A stretch of 64,000 bases of DNA from an uncultured Eubacterium sp. (GCA_934351445.1 CAKRIZ010000004.1:1-64000), one strand, 5' to 3'; positions 27,990 through 38,200 are shown, counted from the stretch's first letter. The notes: generated by a model not told the origin, from the sequence alone. Translations and numbers: made by a program.

Positions 27990-28937
27990 ATGCAAGAAAT
28001 ACCTGTATATCTGTTTACCGGATTTATGGACAGCGGAAAGACTTCACTTATTTCGGAGACCTTGTTTGAGAATGAATTCGGTAAAGATGCAAAAACGCTC
28101 ATCATCCTGTGTGAAGATGGTGATGTGGAACTGGATGAGCAGAAACTGGCACAGATAGATGCCAGTCTTGTTATGCTCGACGATGTAAAGCAGATCACAC
28201 GTGAAAAATTTCATGAATTGAACGAACAATATCACCCGGATCAGGTGTTTATCGAGTACAACGGTACGTGGGAGCTGGCTCCGCTGCTGGATCTGGATGC
28301 GCCTGATGGGTGGACGATTGTCCAGACACTCACGACTGTAGATGCGACGACTTATGAGATGTACCTGAATAACATGCGTACCATGATGCTGGAGCAGTTC
28401 TTTATCTCAGATGTTGTGATATTCAACCGCTGTGACGATGAGACACCTAAAGCTCGTTTCCGCCGCAGTGTCAAGGCAAAGAACCGCAAGGCACAGATTG
28501 TATATGAGCGTGCGGATGGTTCACTGGATGAAAACTATGACGATGAGCTGCCTTATGATATCAATGAGGATTTTCTGGATATCTCCGATGCAGATTATGG
28601 CATTTTTTATCTGGATATTATGGACAACCCAAAGAAGTACGTTGGAAAGAAAGTCAAATATCTGGCACTTGTTTATAAGCCGAAGGGAAAACTGAAAAGC
28701 GATGTGTTTGTACCCGGACGTTTTGCAATGACTTGCTGTGCGGAGGATATCCAGTTTGTCGGAATCAAGTGCAAATATGATAAGGCAAATACGATTGAAC
28801 ACCGCTCCTGGGTGTGGGTGACTGCCGAGGTGGCGTATGAATTCGCAATGGAGTATAAGGGAAAAGGACCTGTGCTGCATGCCATCGAGGTTGTACCGGC
28901 CGAAAAACCGGAGGATGAACTGGTTTACTTTTCGTAG
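27990..28937 (+). CDS. G3E GTPase-type protein with a DUF1980-like C-terminal domain
   Basis: This 315-residue protein has a diverged CobW-type P-loop domain: Walker A GFMDSGKTS (about 11-19), FIEYNGTWE in place of the E-x-x-G switch, and NRCDD at the guanine-recognition position. The GCxCC metal motif is missing. The C-terminal part (about 195-315), including GKKVKYLALVYKP, FVPGRFAMTCCAEDIQFVG and WVWVTAEV, resembles the TIGR03943/DUF1980 family found next to DUF318 permeases. It follows the histidine-rich G3E gene and probably works in the same metal-handling step. Start ATG 27990 follows AAGGAGATG. Confidence 0.8.
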   Translation: MQEIPVYLFTGFMDSGKTSLISETLFENEFGKDAKTLIILCEDGDVELDEQKLAQIDASLVMLDDVKQITREKFHELNEQYHPDQVFIEYNGTWELAPLLDLDAPDGWTIVQTLTTVDATTYEMYLNNMRTMMLEQFFISDVVIFNRCDDETPKARFRRSVKAKNRKAQIVYERADGSLDENYDDELPYDINEDFLDISDADYGIFYLDIMDNPKKYVGKKVKYLALVYKPKGKLKSDVFVPGRFAMTCCAEDIQFVGIKCKYDKANTIEHRSWVWVTAEVAYEFAMEYKGKGPVLHAIEVVPAEKPEDELVYFS

Positions 28938-28960
28938 TTTCCGGATTGTGAGGAGAATAT

Positions 28961-30895
28961 ATGGCAAATGAAAATTATCAGGCTGCCAAAAAGCTGGCAT
29001 TAAAAGCTGCCAGATCAGCAGTATCAAATGGAAAATATCCGTATTTACCGGCACTCGACGAGTTTGTCACCAGAGATGCGATCTGTGGGGAAGAACCGCT
29101 TGGCGTGATTGATATTCCGTTGAGCAAAGTGGCCGGTACGCGTACCAGTGGACGCAAGAATTCTTTTGCCAATAATTTTATGCCACTTTTGGAAGAAGGC
29201 ACTGAGTTTTCGTTCAAATGGAGCAATCTCTATGATGCACAGATGGAAGAGGGCATCCGAGACCCGATTCTGGCATATGAGTATATGATGCGTTATTATG
29301 TACAGGAAGGCAACAAACGTGTCAGTGTACTGAAATTTGTAGAAGCTGCAAGCATCTCTGCCAATGTGATCCGGTTGTTACCGAAGAAGACGGATGATCT
29401 GCAGGTGCGGATCTACTATGAATATGTCGATTTTTATGAGGCTTCCAAGCTGTGTCTGTTGGATTTCTCGACACTGGGAGCTTATGAGGAGCTGTGCAAT
29501 TTTTATGAAAAAGGCTGGAAACAGCCCTGGTCGGAGGAGGAAAGACAGCAGCTCCGCAGCGATTTCCAGCGATTTGAACAAGTATTTTTGAATATGGGCG
29601 GAGAGCGGCTGCGTGTGACGGCAGCTGATGCATTTCTGGTATATCTGCGTGTCTATGGCAGAAAGGAACTGCCGTACCGATCCAATTCCGATCTGCGCAA
29701 TGAGATCGACCGGATCTGGCATGAGTTTCTGACCCAGGCGCAGGATCGGTCTATGAAGCTGCTGTTAGAGCCGACAGAGACACCTACGACGGCATCGTTG
29801 ATCAGAAAGCGTATACCATTTCTCGGCGGTTCGAACAATCGCAAGCTGCATGTGGGATTTATCTATGGCAAGACACCGCAGACATCTGCGTGGACGTATG
29901 CGCATGAACTGGGCAGATTACATCTGGAGAGTGTATTTGGAGACCAGATTGAGACGAAGACCTATTGCCATGCGGAGTATACATTTTCACCGATGGATAT
30001 ATTGGAGCGTGCCATTGACGATGGAAATGAGATCATTTTTACGACTACGCCGTATCTGAGTGCAGCCAGTCTCAAGGCGGCTGTCGCCCATCCGGAGGTC
30101 AAGATCTTAAACTGCTCGACGAATTCTACTTACAACAGCATCCGTACCTACTACTGCCGGATGTATGAACCGAAGTTCCTGTTGGGGCTGATCGCAGGTT
30201 CTCTGGCCGGAACGGAACGGATCGGGTACATTGCTGATTATCCGATTTTTAGCACGATATCGAATATTAATGCATTTGCGCTCGGGGCGAAGATGGTAAA
30301 CCCGCAGGCAGAGATACAGCTGGTATGGTCGTCTGTGAAAGGTGTGGAACGGCCGGGAGAGCAGCTGGATGCGGACATCCGTTTTGTCTCCGATAAGGAT
30401 TTTATTGTTCCGGAGCATCCGGGCCGCAGATTCGGTCTGTATGAGCGTGATGGCGAAGAATTGCGCAGTGTGGCAACAACCGTATGTCACTGGGGTAAGT
30501 TTTATGAGCAGATTATACAGGGAATCCGCAAGGATACCTGGACGATGGATCTCACGGTCAACAGAAACCGCGCCATCAACTACTGGTGGGGCATGTCGGC
30601 GGGTGTGACGGAGCTGATCTGTTCCGGGAAGCTGCCGTCAGAGACCACGCGGCTGGTGTCGATCATGACTGAATTGATCCGGAAAGGACAATTCCGTCCG
30701 TTTGATACGGAATTGACAGATAATGAAGGTGTGCGCCGTCAGGAGATTGGGACGCATATGAGCCATGAACAGATTGTGAAGATGGACTGGCTGTTAGACA
30801 ATGTAGAGGGCAGCATACCGGCGTTTGGTGATTTGAAGGATGAAGCATTACCGCTTGTTATGTTGCAGGGTGATCTTGCACAGGACGAACCATAG
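28961..30895 (+). CDS. ParB-like/BMP substrate-binding-fold fusion, apparently cytoplasmic
   Basis: A 644-residue protein with two recognisable parts. Residues about 1-135 contain a ParB/Srx-like segment with the tell-tale YVQEGNKRVSVLKF. From about 300 a BMP/PnrA type ligand-binding domain follows (HVGFIYGKTPQTSAWTYAHE, IIFTTTPYLSAASLKAA, LIAGSLAGTERIGYIADYP). BMP proteins normally bind nucleosides outside the membrane as lipoproteins, but here there is no signal peptide or lipobox, so a cytoplasmic sensor is more likely. The middle section (about 135-300) is helical and unknown. It starts at ATG 28961 and precedes a phosphoesterase gene by 22 bases. Confidence 0.75.
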   Translation: MANENYQAAKKLALKAARSAVSNGKYPYLPALDEFVTRDAICGEEPLGVIDIPLSKVAGTRTSGRKNSFANNFMPLLEEGTEFSFKWSNLYDAQMEEGIRDPILAYEYMMRYYVQEGNKRVSVLKFVEAASISANVIRLLPKKTDDLQVRIYYEYVDFYEASKLCLLDFSTLGAYEELCNFYEKGWKQPWSEEERQQLRSDFQRFEQVFLNMGGERLRVTAADAFLVYLRVYGRKELPYRSNSDLRNEIDRIWHEFLTQAQDRSMKLLLEPTETPTTASLIRKRIPFLGGSNNRKLHVGFIYGKTPQTSAWTYAHELGRLHLESVFGDQIETKTYCHAEYTFSPMDILERAIDDGNEIIFTTTPYLSAASLKAAVAHPEVKILNCSTNSTYNSIRTYYCRMYEPKFLLGLIAGSLAGTERIGYIADYPIFSTISNINAFALGAKMVNPQAEIQLVWSSVKGVERPGEQLDADIRFVSDKDFIVPEHPGRRFGLYERDGEELRSVATTVCHWGKFYEQIIQGIRKDTWTMDLTVNRNRAINYWWGMSAGVTELICSGKLPSETTRLVSIMTELIRKGQFRPFDTELTDNEGVRRQEIGTHMSHEQIVKMDWLLDNVEGSIPAFGDLKDEALPLVMLQGDLAQDEP

Positions 30896-30917
30896 ATAGA
30901 CAGGGAGACTACCGTGT

Positions 30918-31508
30918 ATGAAAATATTAACACTGGCAGATGTTGAATCGAAAGCCTTGTGGGAGCATCTGGATCGGGACTATCTGAGAAAATTTGATAT
31001 GATACTGGCGGCAGGAGATCTAAAGCCTGACTATCTGGAGTATCTGAGCGTGTATGCGCCTTCGGATATTTTACATGTGTTTGGCAACCATGACCATACG
31101 CACGGCAAGCAGAGTCCGGCCGGATGTGTCTGTGTTGAGGACAACATCTATGAATATAAGGGTGTCCGTATTCTGGGACTCGGTGGCAGTATCCGCTATA
31201 AACCCGGCCCGGATCAGTACACGGAAGGAGAGATGGAGCATCGGATACGGAAGCTCCGCCGTCGGTTAAAGCGGAGTGGAGGATTCGATATCCTGCTCAC
31301 ACATTCGCCTGCCAGAGGACTGGGAGATGACACTGATCCGACACATACCGGGTTCGAATGTCTGAAAAAGCTATTGGATGACTATCAGCCGAAATATATG
31401 GTACACGGCCACGTCCATATGAATTACGGTGTGAACAGGGAACGGATCCGTACATATGGTTCGACGACAATTATCAATGCATATGAGAAATATGAATTTG
31501 AATATTAG
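30918..31508 (+). CDS. Calcineurin-like metallophosphoesterase
   Basis: A 196-residue phosphoesterase with the usual metal-ligand blocks: an N-terminal LTLADVESK (the first D-x-H is altered to D-V-E), AAGDLKPDYL (GD block), FGNHDHTHG (GNHD block), LLTHSPARG and VHGHVHMNYG (GH-x-H block). The family splits phosphodiesters or phosphomonoesters; the substrate is not predictable. The missing first histidine is notable. It lies 22 bases after the ParB-like/BMP gene, with GGGAG upstream of the ATG, and is followed by a long hairpin. Confidence 0.85.
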   Translation: MKILTLADVESKALWEHLDRDYLRKFDMILAAGDLKPDYLEYLSVYAPSDILHVFGNHDHTHGKQSPAGCVCVEDNIYEYKGVRILGLGGSIRYKPGPDQYTEGEMEHRIRKLRRRLKRSGGFDILLTHSPARGLGDDTDPTHTGFECLKKLLDDYQPKYMVHGHVHMNYGVNRERIRTYGSTTIINAYEKYEFEY

Positions 31509-31516
31509 CTTTTGTT

Positions 31517-31578
31517 AATAAAGTGACCGTTTTTTTGACGAAAATGAGAAAATTCGTTGAAAAAACGGTCACTTTATT
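31517..31578. terminator. Long near-perfect hairpin, probable bidirectional terminator
   Basis: AATAAAGTGACCGTTTTTT and its exact complement form 19-bp arms, and the inner part (ACGAA/TTCGT) extends the stem. It comes nine bases after the phosphoesterase stop. The T-tract lies inside the left arm rather than after the stem, so termination efficiency is uncertain. Confidence 0.65.
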
Positions 31579-31594
31579 TTATTATAGTATTAAT

Positions 31595-31654
31595 GTGCTG
31601 TATCGGAGCACAAAAAAGAATAACATGCGTCTGTGAAGGTACTGCACAGTCGCA
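31595..31654 (+). repeat. Leader double hairpin, family copy C
   Basis: A small hairpin GTGCT/AGCAC (31595-31611) is followed by TGCGTCTGTG/CACAGTCGCA (31626-31654, one T-T mismatch) with loop AAGGTACTG, related to the loops of copies A and B. It ends 42 bases before the nfnA start. Confidence 0.5.
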
Positions 31655-31696
31655 CAGCCTCGTTGAAGAGGGGATTGAATGAATGGAGGAAAAAGT

Positions 31697-32590
31697 ATGT
31701 ACCCGATCGTGAGAAAAGAGATTTTGGCTGATAAGATCTTCCTGATGGAAGTGAAGGCAGAGCGTTGTGCAAAGTCCTGTCTGCCGGGTCAGTTCGTCAT
31801 TGTAAAAACAGATGAAAAGGGTGAGCGTATCCCGTTGACGATCTGCGATTATGACAGAGAGGCAGGAACGGTGACGATTGTTGTTCAGGCAGTTGGCGCT
31901 TCTACTGAGCGTATGTTAATGAATATTGATACAATGGAGTCATTCGAGGATTTTGTAGGACCGCTTGGATGCCCTTCTGAGTTATGTCAGGAGCAAAATC
32001 TGGAAGAGACAAAGAAAAAGAAGATTGTGTTTATTGCAGGAGGACTCGGAACCGCACCTGTGTATCCTCAGGTAAAATGGCTGCATGAGCATGGTGTTGA
32101 TGCAGATGTGATCATGGGATCAAGAACCAAGGATCTGTTGTTCTACATGGATGAGATGAAGGCGGTGGCAAAGAACTGCTATATCTGTACGGATGACGGC
32201 AGCTTTGGTTTCCACGGAGTCGGAACGGCACAGCTGCAGGCACTGTATGATGAGGGTGTCACCTATGACCAGTGTGTAGCGATCGGACCGATGATCATGA
32301 TGAAATTTGTGTGCCTGCTGACCAAACAGCTGGGTCTGCCGACCATCGTGTCCATGAATCCGATCATGGTAGACGGAACCGGTATGTGTGGTGCATGTCG
32401 TCTGGTAGTCGGCGATCAGGTGAAGTTTGCATGCGTGGACGGCCCTGAGTTTGACGGACATCTGGTAGATTTTGATCAGGCAATGAAGAGAATGCAGCAG
32501 TATAAGACCGAGGAAGGCAGAGCAAAGCTCGCGTTAGAGGAAGGTGCTACGCATCACGGCGGCTGCGGACATTGTGGAGGTGACAAATAA
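31697..32590 (+). CDS. nfnA: NADH-dependent ferredoxin:NADP+ oxidoreductase subunit A (NfnA type)
   Basis: This 297-residue flavoprotein is of the sulfide dehydrogenase/dihydroorotate dehydrogenase electron-transfer (PyrK-like) family. It has an N-terminal FAD domain, the NAD-binding segment AGGLGTAPVYPQ (about 113-124), and a C-terminal iron-sulfur site with GMCGACRLVV plus KFACVDGPEFDGH. Paired with the next gene, it forms Nfn, which bifurcates electrons between NADH, ferredoxin and NADP in fermenting anaerobes. The ATG at 31697 follows GGAGGAAAAAG; an ATG at 31679 lies upstream of that site. Stop and next start overlap (TAATG). Confidence 0.88.
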   Translation: MYPIVRKEILADKIFLMEVKAERCAKSCLPGQFVIVKTDEKGERIPLTICDYDREAGTVTIVVQAVGASTERMLMNIDTMESFEDFVGPLGCPSELCQEQNLEETKKKKIVFIAGGLGTAPVYPQVKWLHEHGVDADVIMGSRTKDLLFYMDEMKAVAKNCYICTDDGSFGFHGVGTAQLQALYDEGVTYDQCVAIGPMIMMKFVCLLTKQLGLPTIVSMNPIMVDGTGMCGACRLVVGDQVKFACVDGPEFDGHLVDFDQAMKRMQQYKTEEGRAKLALEEGATHHGGCGHCGGDK

Positions 32591-33975
32591 TGGAAGGAAT
32601 GACAAGAGTACCTGTTCGTGAGCAGGATCCGAAGGTGCGTGCAACCAATTTTGAAGAAGTGTGCCTCGGATATAATGAGGAAGAAGCAGTTGAGGAGGCT
32701 AAGCGCTGCTTAAATTGTAAGAATCCGCTGTGTGTACAGGGATGCCCTGTATCGATCAATATTCCTGCGTTTATCCAGCAGGTGAAAGAGCGCAATTTCG
32801 AAGAGGCTTATCAGATCATCAGCCAGTCATCTGCACTGCCTGCTGTCTGCGGACGTGTGTGCCCGCAGGAGAGCCAGTGTGAAGGAAAGTGTATCCGCGG
32901 TATCAAGGGTGAGCCGGTATCGATCGGAAAGCTGGAGCGTTTTGTCGCTGACTGGGCACGTGAGAATGGTATCCAGCCGAAAAAAGCAGAAAAATTAAAT
33001 GGTCATAAGGTAGCGGTCATCGGTTCCGGTCCTGCAGGTCTGACCTGTGCCGGAGATCTGGCAAAGCTTGGCTACGAAGTGACGATTTTTGAAGCATTGC
33101 ATGAGGCCGGTGGAGTACTCAGCTATGGTATCCCGGAGTTCCGTCTGCCGAAGCAGAAGGTTGTTGCTGCCGAGGTAGAGAATGTGAAGTCACTCGGTGT
33201 CAAGATCGAGACAAACGTTGTCATTGGTAAGTCAACAACGATTGATGAACTCATTGAAGAAGAAGGATTCGAAGCTGTATTTATCGGTTCAGGAGCAGGA
33301 TTGCCCAGATTCATGGGTATCCCCGGTGAGCAGGCAAACGGTGTGTTCTCGGCAAATGAGTTCCTGACCAGAAATAACCTGATGAAAGCATTTATGGATG
33401 GCTATGATACACCGATCAGCCGCGGCAAGAAAGTTGTTGTAGTCGGTGGTGGAAACGTAGCAATGGATGCTGCCAGAACAGCACTCCGTCTCGGTGCGGA
33501 AGTACACGTTGTATACCGCCGTGGTGAGGCTGAACTGCCTGCACGTGTGGAGGAAGTACACCACGCAAAAGAAGAAGGTATCATTTTTGATCTTCTGCAA
33601 AATCCTACCGAGATTCTGGTCGATGAGAATGGCTGGGTAAAGGGAATCAAGATTATCAAGATGGAACTGGGCGAGCCGGATGAGTCAGGAAGAAGAAGTC
33701 CGGTGGAGATCCCCGGATCAGAGTACGAGATTGAGGCTGATACAGTAATTATGTCTCTGGGTACTTCTCCGAATCCGTTGATTTCTTCAACGACAAAGGG
33801 ACTTGAGATCAACCGTAGAAAATGTATCGTAGCGACAGAAGATACCGGAGCTACTTCTAAAGAAGGTGTATATGCAGGCGGAGATGCTGTGACAGGTGCT
33901 GCTACCGTTATTCTCGCAATGGGGGCTGGAAAGGCTGCCGCAAAGGGAATCGATGCATATTTATCTGCAAAATAA
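32590..33975 (+). CDS. nfnB: NADPH-dependent glutamate synthase-like subunit NfnB
   Basis: A 461-residue protein homologous to the small subunit of glutamate synthase (annotated gltA in many genomes). It shows two iron-sulfur cysteine clusters (CLNCKNPLCVQGCPV at about 37-51 and CGRVCPQESQCEGKC near 86-100), an FAD fold GSGPAGLTCAGDL (about 145-157) and an NADPH fold GGGNVAMDAART (about 286-297), and ends with YAGGDAVTGAATV. No large glutamate synthase subunit is near, and nfnA directly precedes, so the Nfn role is favoured over glutamate synthesis. A terminator follows. Confidence 0.9.
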   Translation: MEGMTRVPVREQDPKVRATNFEEVCLGYNEEEAVEEAKRCLNCKNPLCVQGCPVSINIPAFIQQVKERNFEEAYQIISQSSALPAVCGRVCPQESQCEGKCIRGIKGEPVSIGKLERFVADWARENGIQPKKAEKLNGHKVAVIGSGPAGLTCAGDLAKLGYEVTIFEALHEAGGVLSYGIPEFRLPKQKVVAAEVENVKSLGVKIETNVVIGKSTTIDELIEEEGFEAVFIGSGAGLPRFMGIPGEQANGVFSANEFLTRNNLMKAFMDGYDTPISRGKKVVVVGGGNVAMDAARTALRLGAEVHVVYRRGEAELPARVEEVHHAKEEGIIFDLLQNPTEILVDENGWVKGIKIIKMELGEPDESGRRSPVEIPGSEYEIEADTVIMSLGTSPNPLISSTTKGLEINRRKCIVATEDTGATSKEGVYAGGDAVTGAATVILAMGAGKAAAKGIDAYLSAK

Positions 33976-33978
33976 ATA

Positions 33979-34022
33979 GAACAAAAAATGGATTCTGCAT
34001 TTGCAGAATCCATTTTTTGTTC
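33979..34022. terminator. Bidirectional terminator between nfnB and the aminotransferase gene
   Basis: GAACAAAAAATGGATTCTGC and its exact complement form a long stem with a tiny loop; A-tract and T-tract flank the GC part, suiting the convergent genes. Confidence 0.93.
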
Positions 34023-34025
34023 CGA

Positions 34026-35144
34026 TTATTCCAGAATACATTCCATTAATTTATCATTCATTTCCGGAGACATGATACAGAAGCGGATATAACGGTCATC
34101 GAGGAACGGGAAGGTTGAACAGTCACGGATCATCATTTTGCGGCGGATGGCCTTGTCGAACAATGCCTCGCTTGTCTGACCGTCGCGTAGCAGCTTGACG
34201 AGCAGGAAGTTGGCAGATGGCTCATATACCCGGTAGTCAGGATGGGAGCGGAGCATGTTGTACATACGCTCGCGCTCAGAGGAGATCAGCGCACGTGTCT
34301 GCTCAATGTAGTCGTGATCAGTGAACATGATCTCGCCGGCGATCGCTGCCAGTGAACTGATGCTCCATGGATTTTGTCTGGTACTTAAATTCTTTAACAG
34401 GTCGCGGTTTCCGGTGATCGCATAGCCGAGACGGAGTCCGGGTGCGGCAAAAAATTTGCTTGTGCCACGCAGAATGATCAGATTGTCATAAAACTTGGTG
34501 AGTGGAACCGCTGTGACACGTTCCACGTCAGTGGCAAATTCTACATATGTCTCATCGACCATGACAAAGATGCCATGCTCTTTGCAGGCGTCCAGAATAT
34601 GGCGCATCTGCTTTGTGGTAATACAGGTGCTCGTCGGATTGTTCGGGTTGCAGATGACAAGCATGTCAATGGATTCGTTTAGTTTGGAAATGAAGTCATC
34701 CGGCTGAATGCAGAAACCATCGCTCTCGCGCAGCGGATAATAGATGGTTGTACCGCCGCCGAGCTTGACCTCACGCTCATATTCAGAATAGGTCGGTCCG
34801 ATAATCATCGCTTTTTTTGGATGCTCGATCTGGATGATCAGGGAGATCAGCTCCGTGGAGCCATTTCCGACCAGAATGTTTTTCATGTCAGCACCTACAT
34901 AATCGGCAATACAACTGCGCAGGGAAGTGTATTCACGATCCGGATAGGTCGTGATCGCATCTACATGGGATGCCAGTGTCTCACGCAGCTTGGGTGAGAT
35001 ACCGAGTGGGTTGACGTTTGCTGAAAAACTGGTGATGTCCTCTTTGCGGATGCCATAGATTTTTTCGATTTTTTCCAGATCACTGCCATGAAAATGTTCC
35101 TTTGGTTTTATTTTTTGATTCTTATGATCCACTTTACGCTCCAT
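34026..35144 (-). CDS. Class I/II PLP aminotransferase, CobD/HisC-like
   Basis: A 372-residue pyridoxal-phosphate enzyme of fold type I. Key features are the N-terminal FSANVNPLGISP, NGSTELI, the NPNNPT loop (about 165-170), VDETYVEF, and the Schiff-base lysine region RGTSKFFAAPGLRLGYA (about 227-243). The opening HGSDLEKIEKIYGI plus SANVNPLG resembles threonine-phosphate decarboxylase (CobD) more than classical histidinol-phosphate aminotransferase, but no cobalamin or his genes are near, so the substrate stays open. The ATG at 35144 has AGGAGG upstream on the minus strand. Confidence 0.85.
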   Translation of the reverse strand: MERKVDHKNQKIKPKEHFHGSDLEKIEKIYGIRKEDITSFSANVNPLGISPKLRETLASHVDAITTYPDREYTSLRSCIADYVGADMKNILVGNGSTELISLIIQIEHPKKAMIIGPTYSEYEREVKLGGGTTIYYPLRESDGFCIQPDDFISKLNESIDMLVICNPNNPTSTCITTKQMRHILDACKEHGIFVMVDETYVEFATDVERVTAVPLTKFYDNLIILRGTSKFFAAPGLRLGYAITGNRDLLKNLSTRQNPWSISSLAAIAGEIMFTDHDYIEQTRALISSERERMYNMLRSHPDYRVYEPSANFLLVKLLRDGQTSEALFDKAIRRKMMIRDCSTFPFLDDRYIRFCIMSPEMNDKLMECILE

Positions 35145-35261
35145 GGTTTTGGTGCCTCCTAACCCAAAAATGATTGCTAACAACTACTAAATATTGTATA
35201 ATGTTATCTGATAGTATACCATAACTATAAATAAATTCAACTAATAAAAACAGGTGTTGAC

Positions 35262-38200
35262 GTGTACAGAAGAATTGAAGAACTGGCTGAGGGAAAAGTA
35301 TATACCGATGTACCGGTTCTGACCATCACGCCGGATCAGATTCGTCTCGAACCGGTCGAGGGGGTCAGCACGGGCGGAACATTTACGATCGAGAGCATTC
35401 GCCATGTGCCCATGAAGGGTGTGATCTACTCTACGGATCTGCGTATGGAGATCAAGAACCCACAGTTTCAGGGAGAACGGGTACAGATTGCTTACGAGTT
35501 TCACGGAGAGCATATGCAGGAGGGAGAAGTCGCTACCGGTACGTTTTTCGTGATCAGTAACGGCGGTGAGTACGATCTGTCCTGGTCGGTTGCCGTGAAA
35601 CGGTTGTATGCGGAGACTTCGATTGGGCGTATCACGAATCTGGATGATTTTGTACGTCTGTACCGGACAAACTGGCGTGAGAGTACCCATGTGTTTTCTG
35701 CTCCCGGTTTTCGCAAGCTGCTGCGCAGTACGAGTGAACAGCTTTATGACAGGCTGTTGTCCACAAAACCGGTGACACGTATAAATATAGAAGAATTTTT
35801 GGTAGCATGTGGGAAAAAAGAACGTGTACGGGTCACATTATCCGAGCATGAACACACGCATCTGCAGGTGTCAGATGCAGTCGAAGAGGTGTTGGAGCTT
35901 CGGCGCAGTGACTGGGGATATGTTGAACTGTCGGTTTCGAGTGATGCTGACTTTTTAGTACCGGAAAAAGATGTGATCACCGGTGATGATTTTAATGGGA
36001 ATCACATGCAGTTCCGTTACCGGATTTATCCGGAGCGGATGCATGCCGGAAAAAATTATGCCCGTCTGACATTGAAAAATCCGGTGCAGCAGGAACTGTA
36101 TGAGGTCACAGCCGTGAAACAGAATGTTCTGGATCTCGAGCGTGAAGACCGCCGCAGGATCAAACGCGAAAATCTGCAGCTGTACCGGGATTATGAGAGT
36201 TATCTGGATGGCAGTATCGTGCTTGGTGAATGGGCAAAGCGGACGACAGAATGTCTGCGTGGCAGACGCAGACGGGAGGAACATTCGGATATGGATGCCC
36301 TCTGGTGTGCTTATGCATATCTGTGCAACCGGCAGCTGCAGGAGGCAGCCTGGATCATGGACGAGTACAGGCACAGCCGCAGCACCGGTACAGACAGGGA
36401 GTGGGCATTTTTTCTCTATCTGTGCACATTGACAGAAAAAGAGCCGAAACTGCTTGAAAAGCTGCATGAGAATATTCGTATGATTTATCGGGAAAAGCAC
36501 ACGGATGCATGGCTGCGGTTTATCATTATGCAGATTGCCGATCATTCACCGGAAGTAGCCGGAAAACAGCTGAAGCTGCTGGAACAATGGTTTGCAGATG
36601 GACTTTGCAGCCCGTTCTTATATGCAGCAGCCGCAGACATCTATATCCGGGAGCCGTATCTGTTGCTGCAGCTCGGACGGTTTGAACTGCATGTGCTGCA
36701 TTGGATTGGCAGACACCGCCGATTGACCGAGGATCTGTGCAGGCAGATTGTGCGCCGTGCACTCAGTGTTCACACATACAGGCGCATGCTCGATGATATC
36801 CTGCAGGTATGCTATGAGGCGTATCCGCAGGAAGAGATGCTGGCAGGCATCTGTGCATACCGGATTAAGGGACAGCGCTTTGATACAGACACGCATGCGT
36901 GGTATGAACTGGCCATCGAGCATGATTTACAGATTACGGGACTTTATGAGGCATTCATGGCATCACTTGATCCCAGGGAGGTGCGTCAGCTCCCGAAAGC
37001 GGTTCAGCTCTATTTCCAATATACCAATCATTTAAATTACCGCCAGAAAGCGGTATTATATGTGAATATCATTGCACATAAGGATGATCAGCCGATGGTG
37101 TATGAACGTTATCAGCAGATCATGCAGGATTTTGCGTTGCAGGAGATACTGGCAGGCCATATTGATGATAATCTGGCAGTCGTGTATACGCATGCACTTG
37201 AGCGGATTCCATTTTCAGAGGAACTGGCACAGGCACTGGCCAGAATTATATATGTGAACAAATTCACCTGTCTGGAGGATGCCTTTACACATGTGGTCGT
37301 CCAGCAGGAAAATCTGAGATCACCGCAGAGTTATCCAATCGTGGATCATCAGGCATATGTACCGGTCTATCCGGGAAATTATGTAATTCTGCTGCAGGAT
37401 GCATATGGCAGACGCTATGCACTGCCGACGGATGCACAGATGGTGCGGTTGATGAATCCGGGTAGATATATCCGGAAATGTCTGGAATATGCACCGGAAG
37501 AACTGCCATTTGTGCTGCATCATATGAATGGCAAGACGAGGCTGCTGCATATGGATGAGCGGATGGCCGGTTACGTGCGGACGCTGGTACGCTCAGAGGT
37601 GGTATCTGATGCATATAAGAGCCGGATCAGTCCGGGATTTCTGGATTACTGCCGTGGAGAGGGCTTTGCGGGGGATATCCGTGATTATTTGAAAAAAATT
37701 GATTTTGGAAAGCTGGAGCGCAGTGCGAAAGATCAATATCTGGAATCACTGATCCAGCTGCACATGTATGATGAGGCATGGGCATTTCTGATCATGTACG
37801 GAATTGGAAAGGTATCACTGGATGCCTTGCAGGAGATTGTTCTGGCACAGCTGCAGAAGCAGCAGATGCAGGAGGAAGAACATCTGTTGTATCTGGACTT
37901 TCAGTGCTTTTTACAGGGCAGCCGGAAACGGCCGGTGCTGGAATATCTGTGTGGTTATTACCAGGGACCAACTGCGCGTATGGTGGAGATCTGGCGTGAA
38001 GCGATGAAACAACAGATAGGGACAACGGAGCTGGAGGAACGGCTGCTCATCCAGATGATGTTTGCATCTGCCTATACGCCGGATGTACAGCGTGTATTTG
38101 CGGATTATCATGCGCATCAGGGACGCGAGCTGGTATGTATGGCATATCTGACGTACTTCTCGTATGAAGTGTTCGTGCAGCAGACACCGGCAGAGCCACA

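Noticed and set aside
31511-31526. TTGTTAATAAAGTGAC as a Rex operator before nfnAB
   Set aside because: Only the left half matches TTGTTAA; the right half is part of the long hairpin arm, and it is 170 bases from nfnA.
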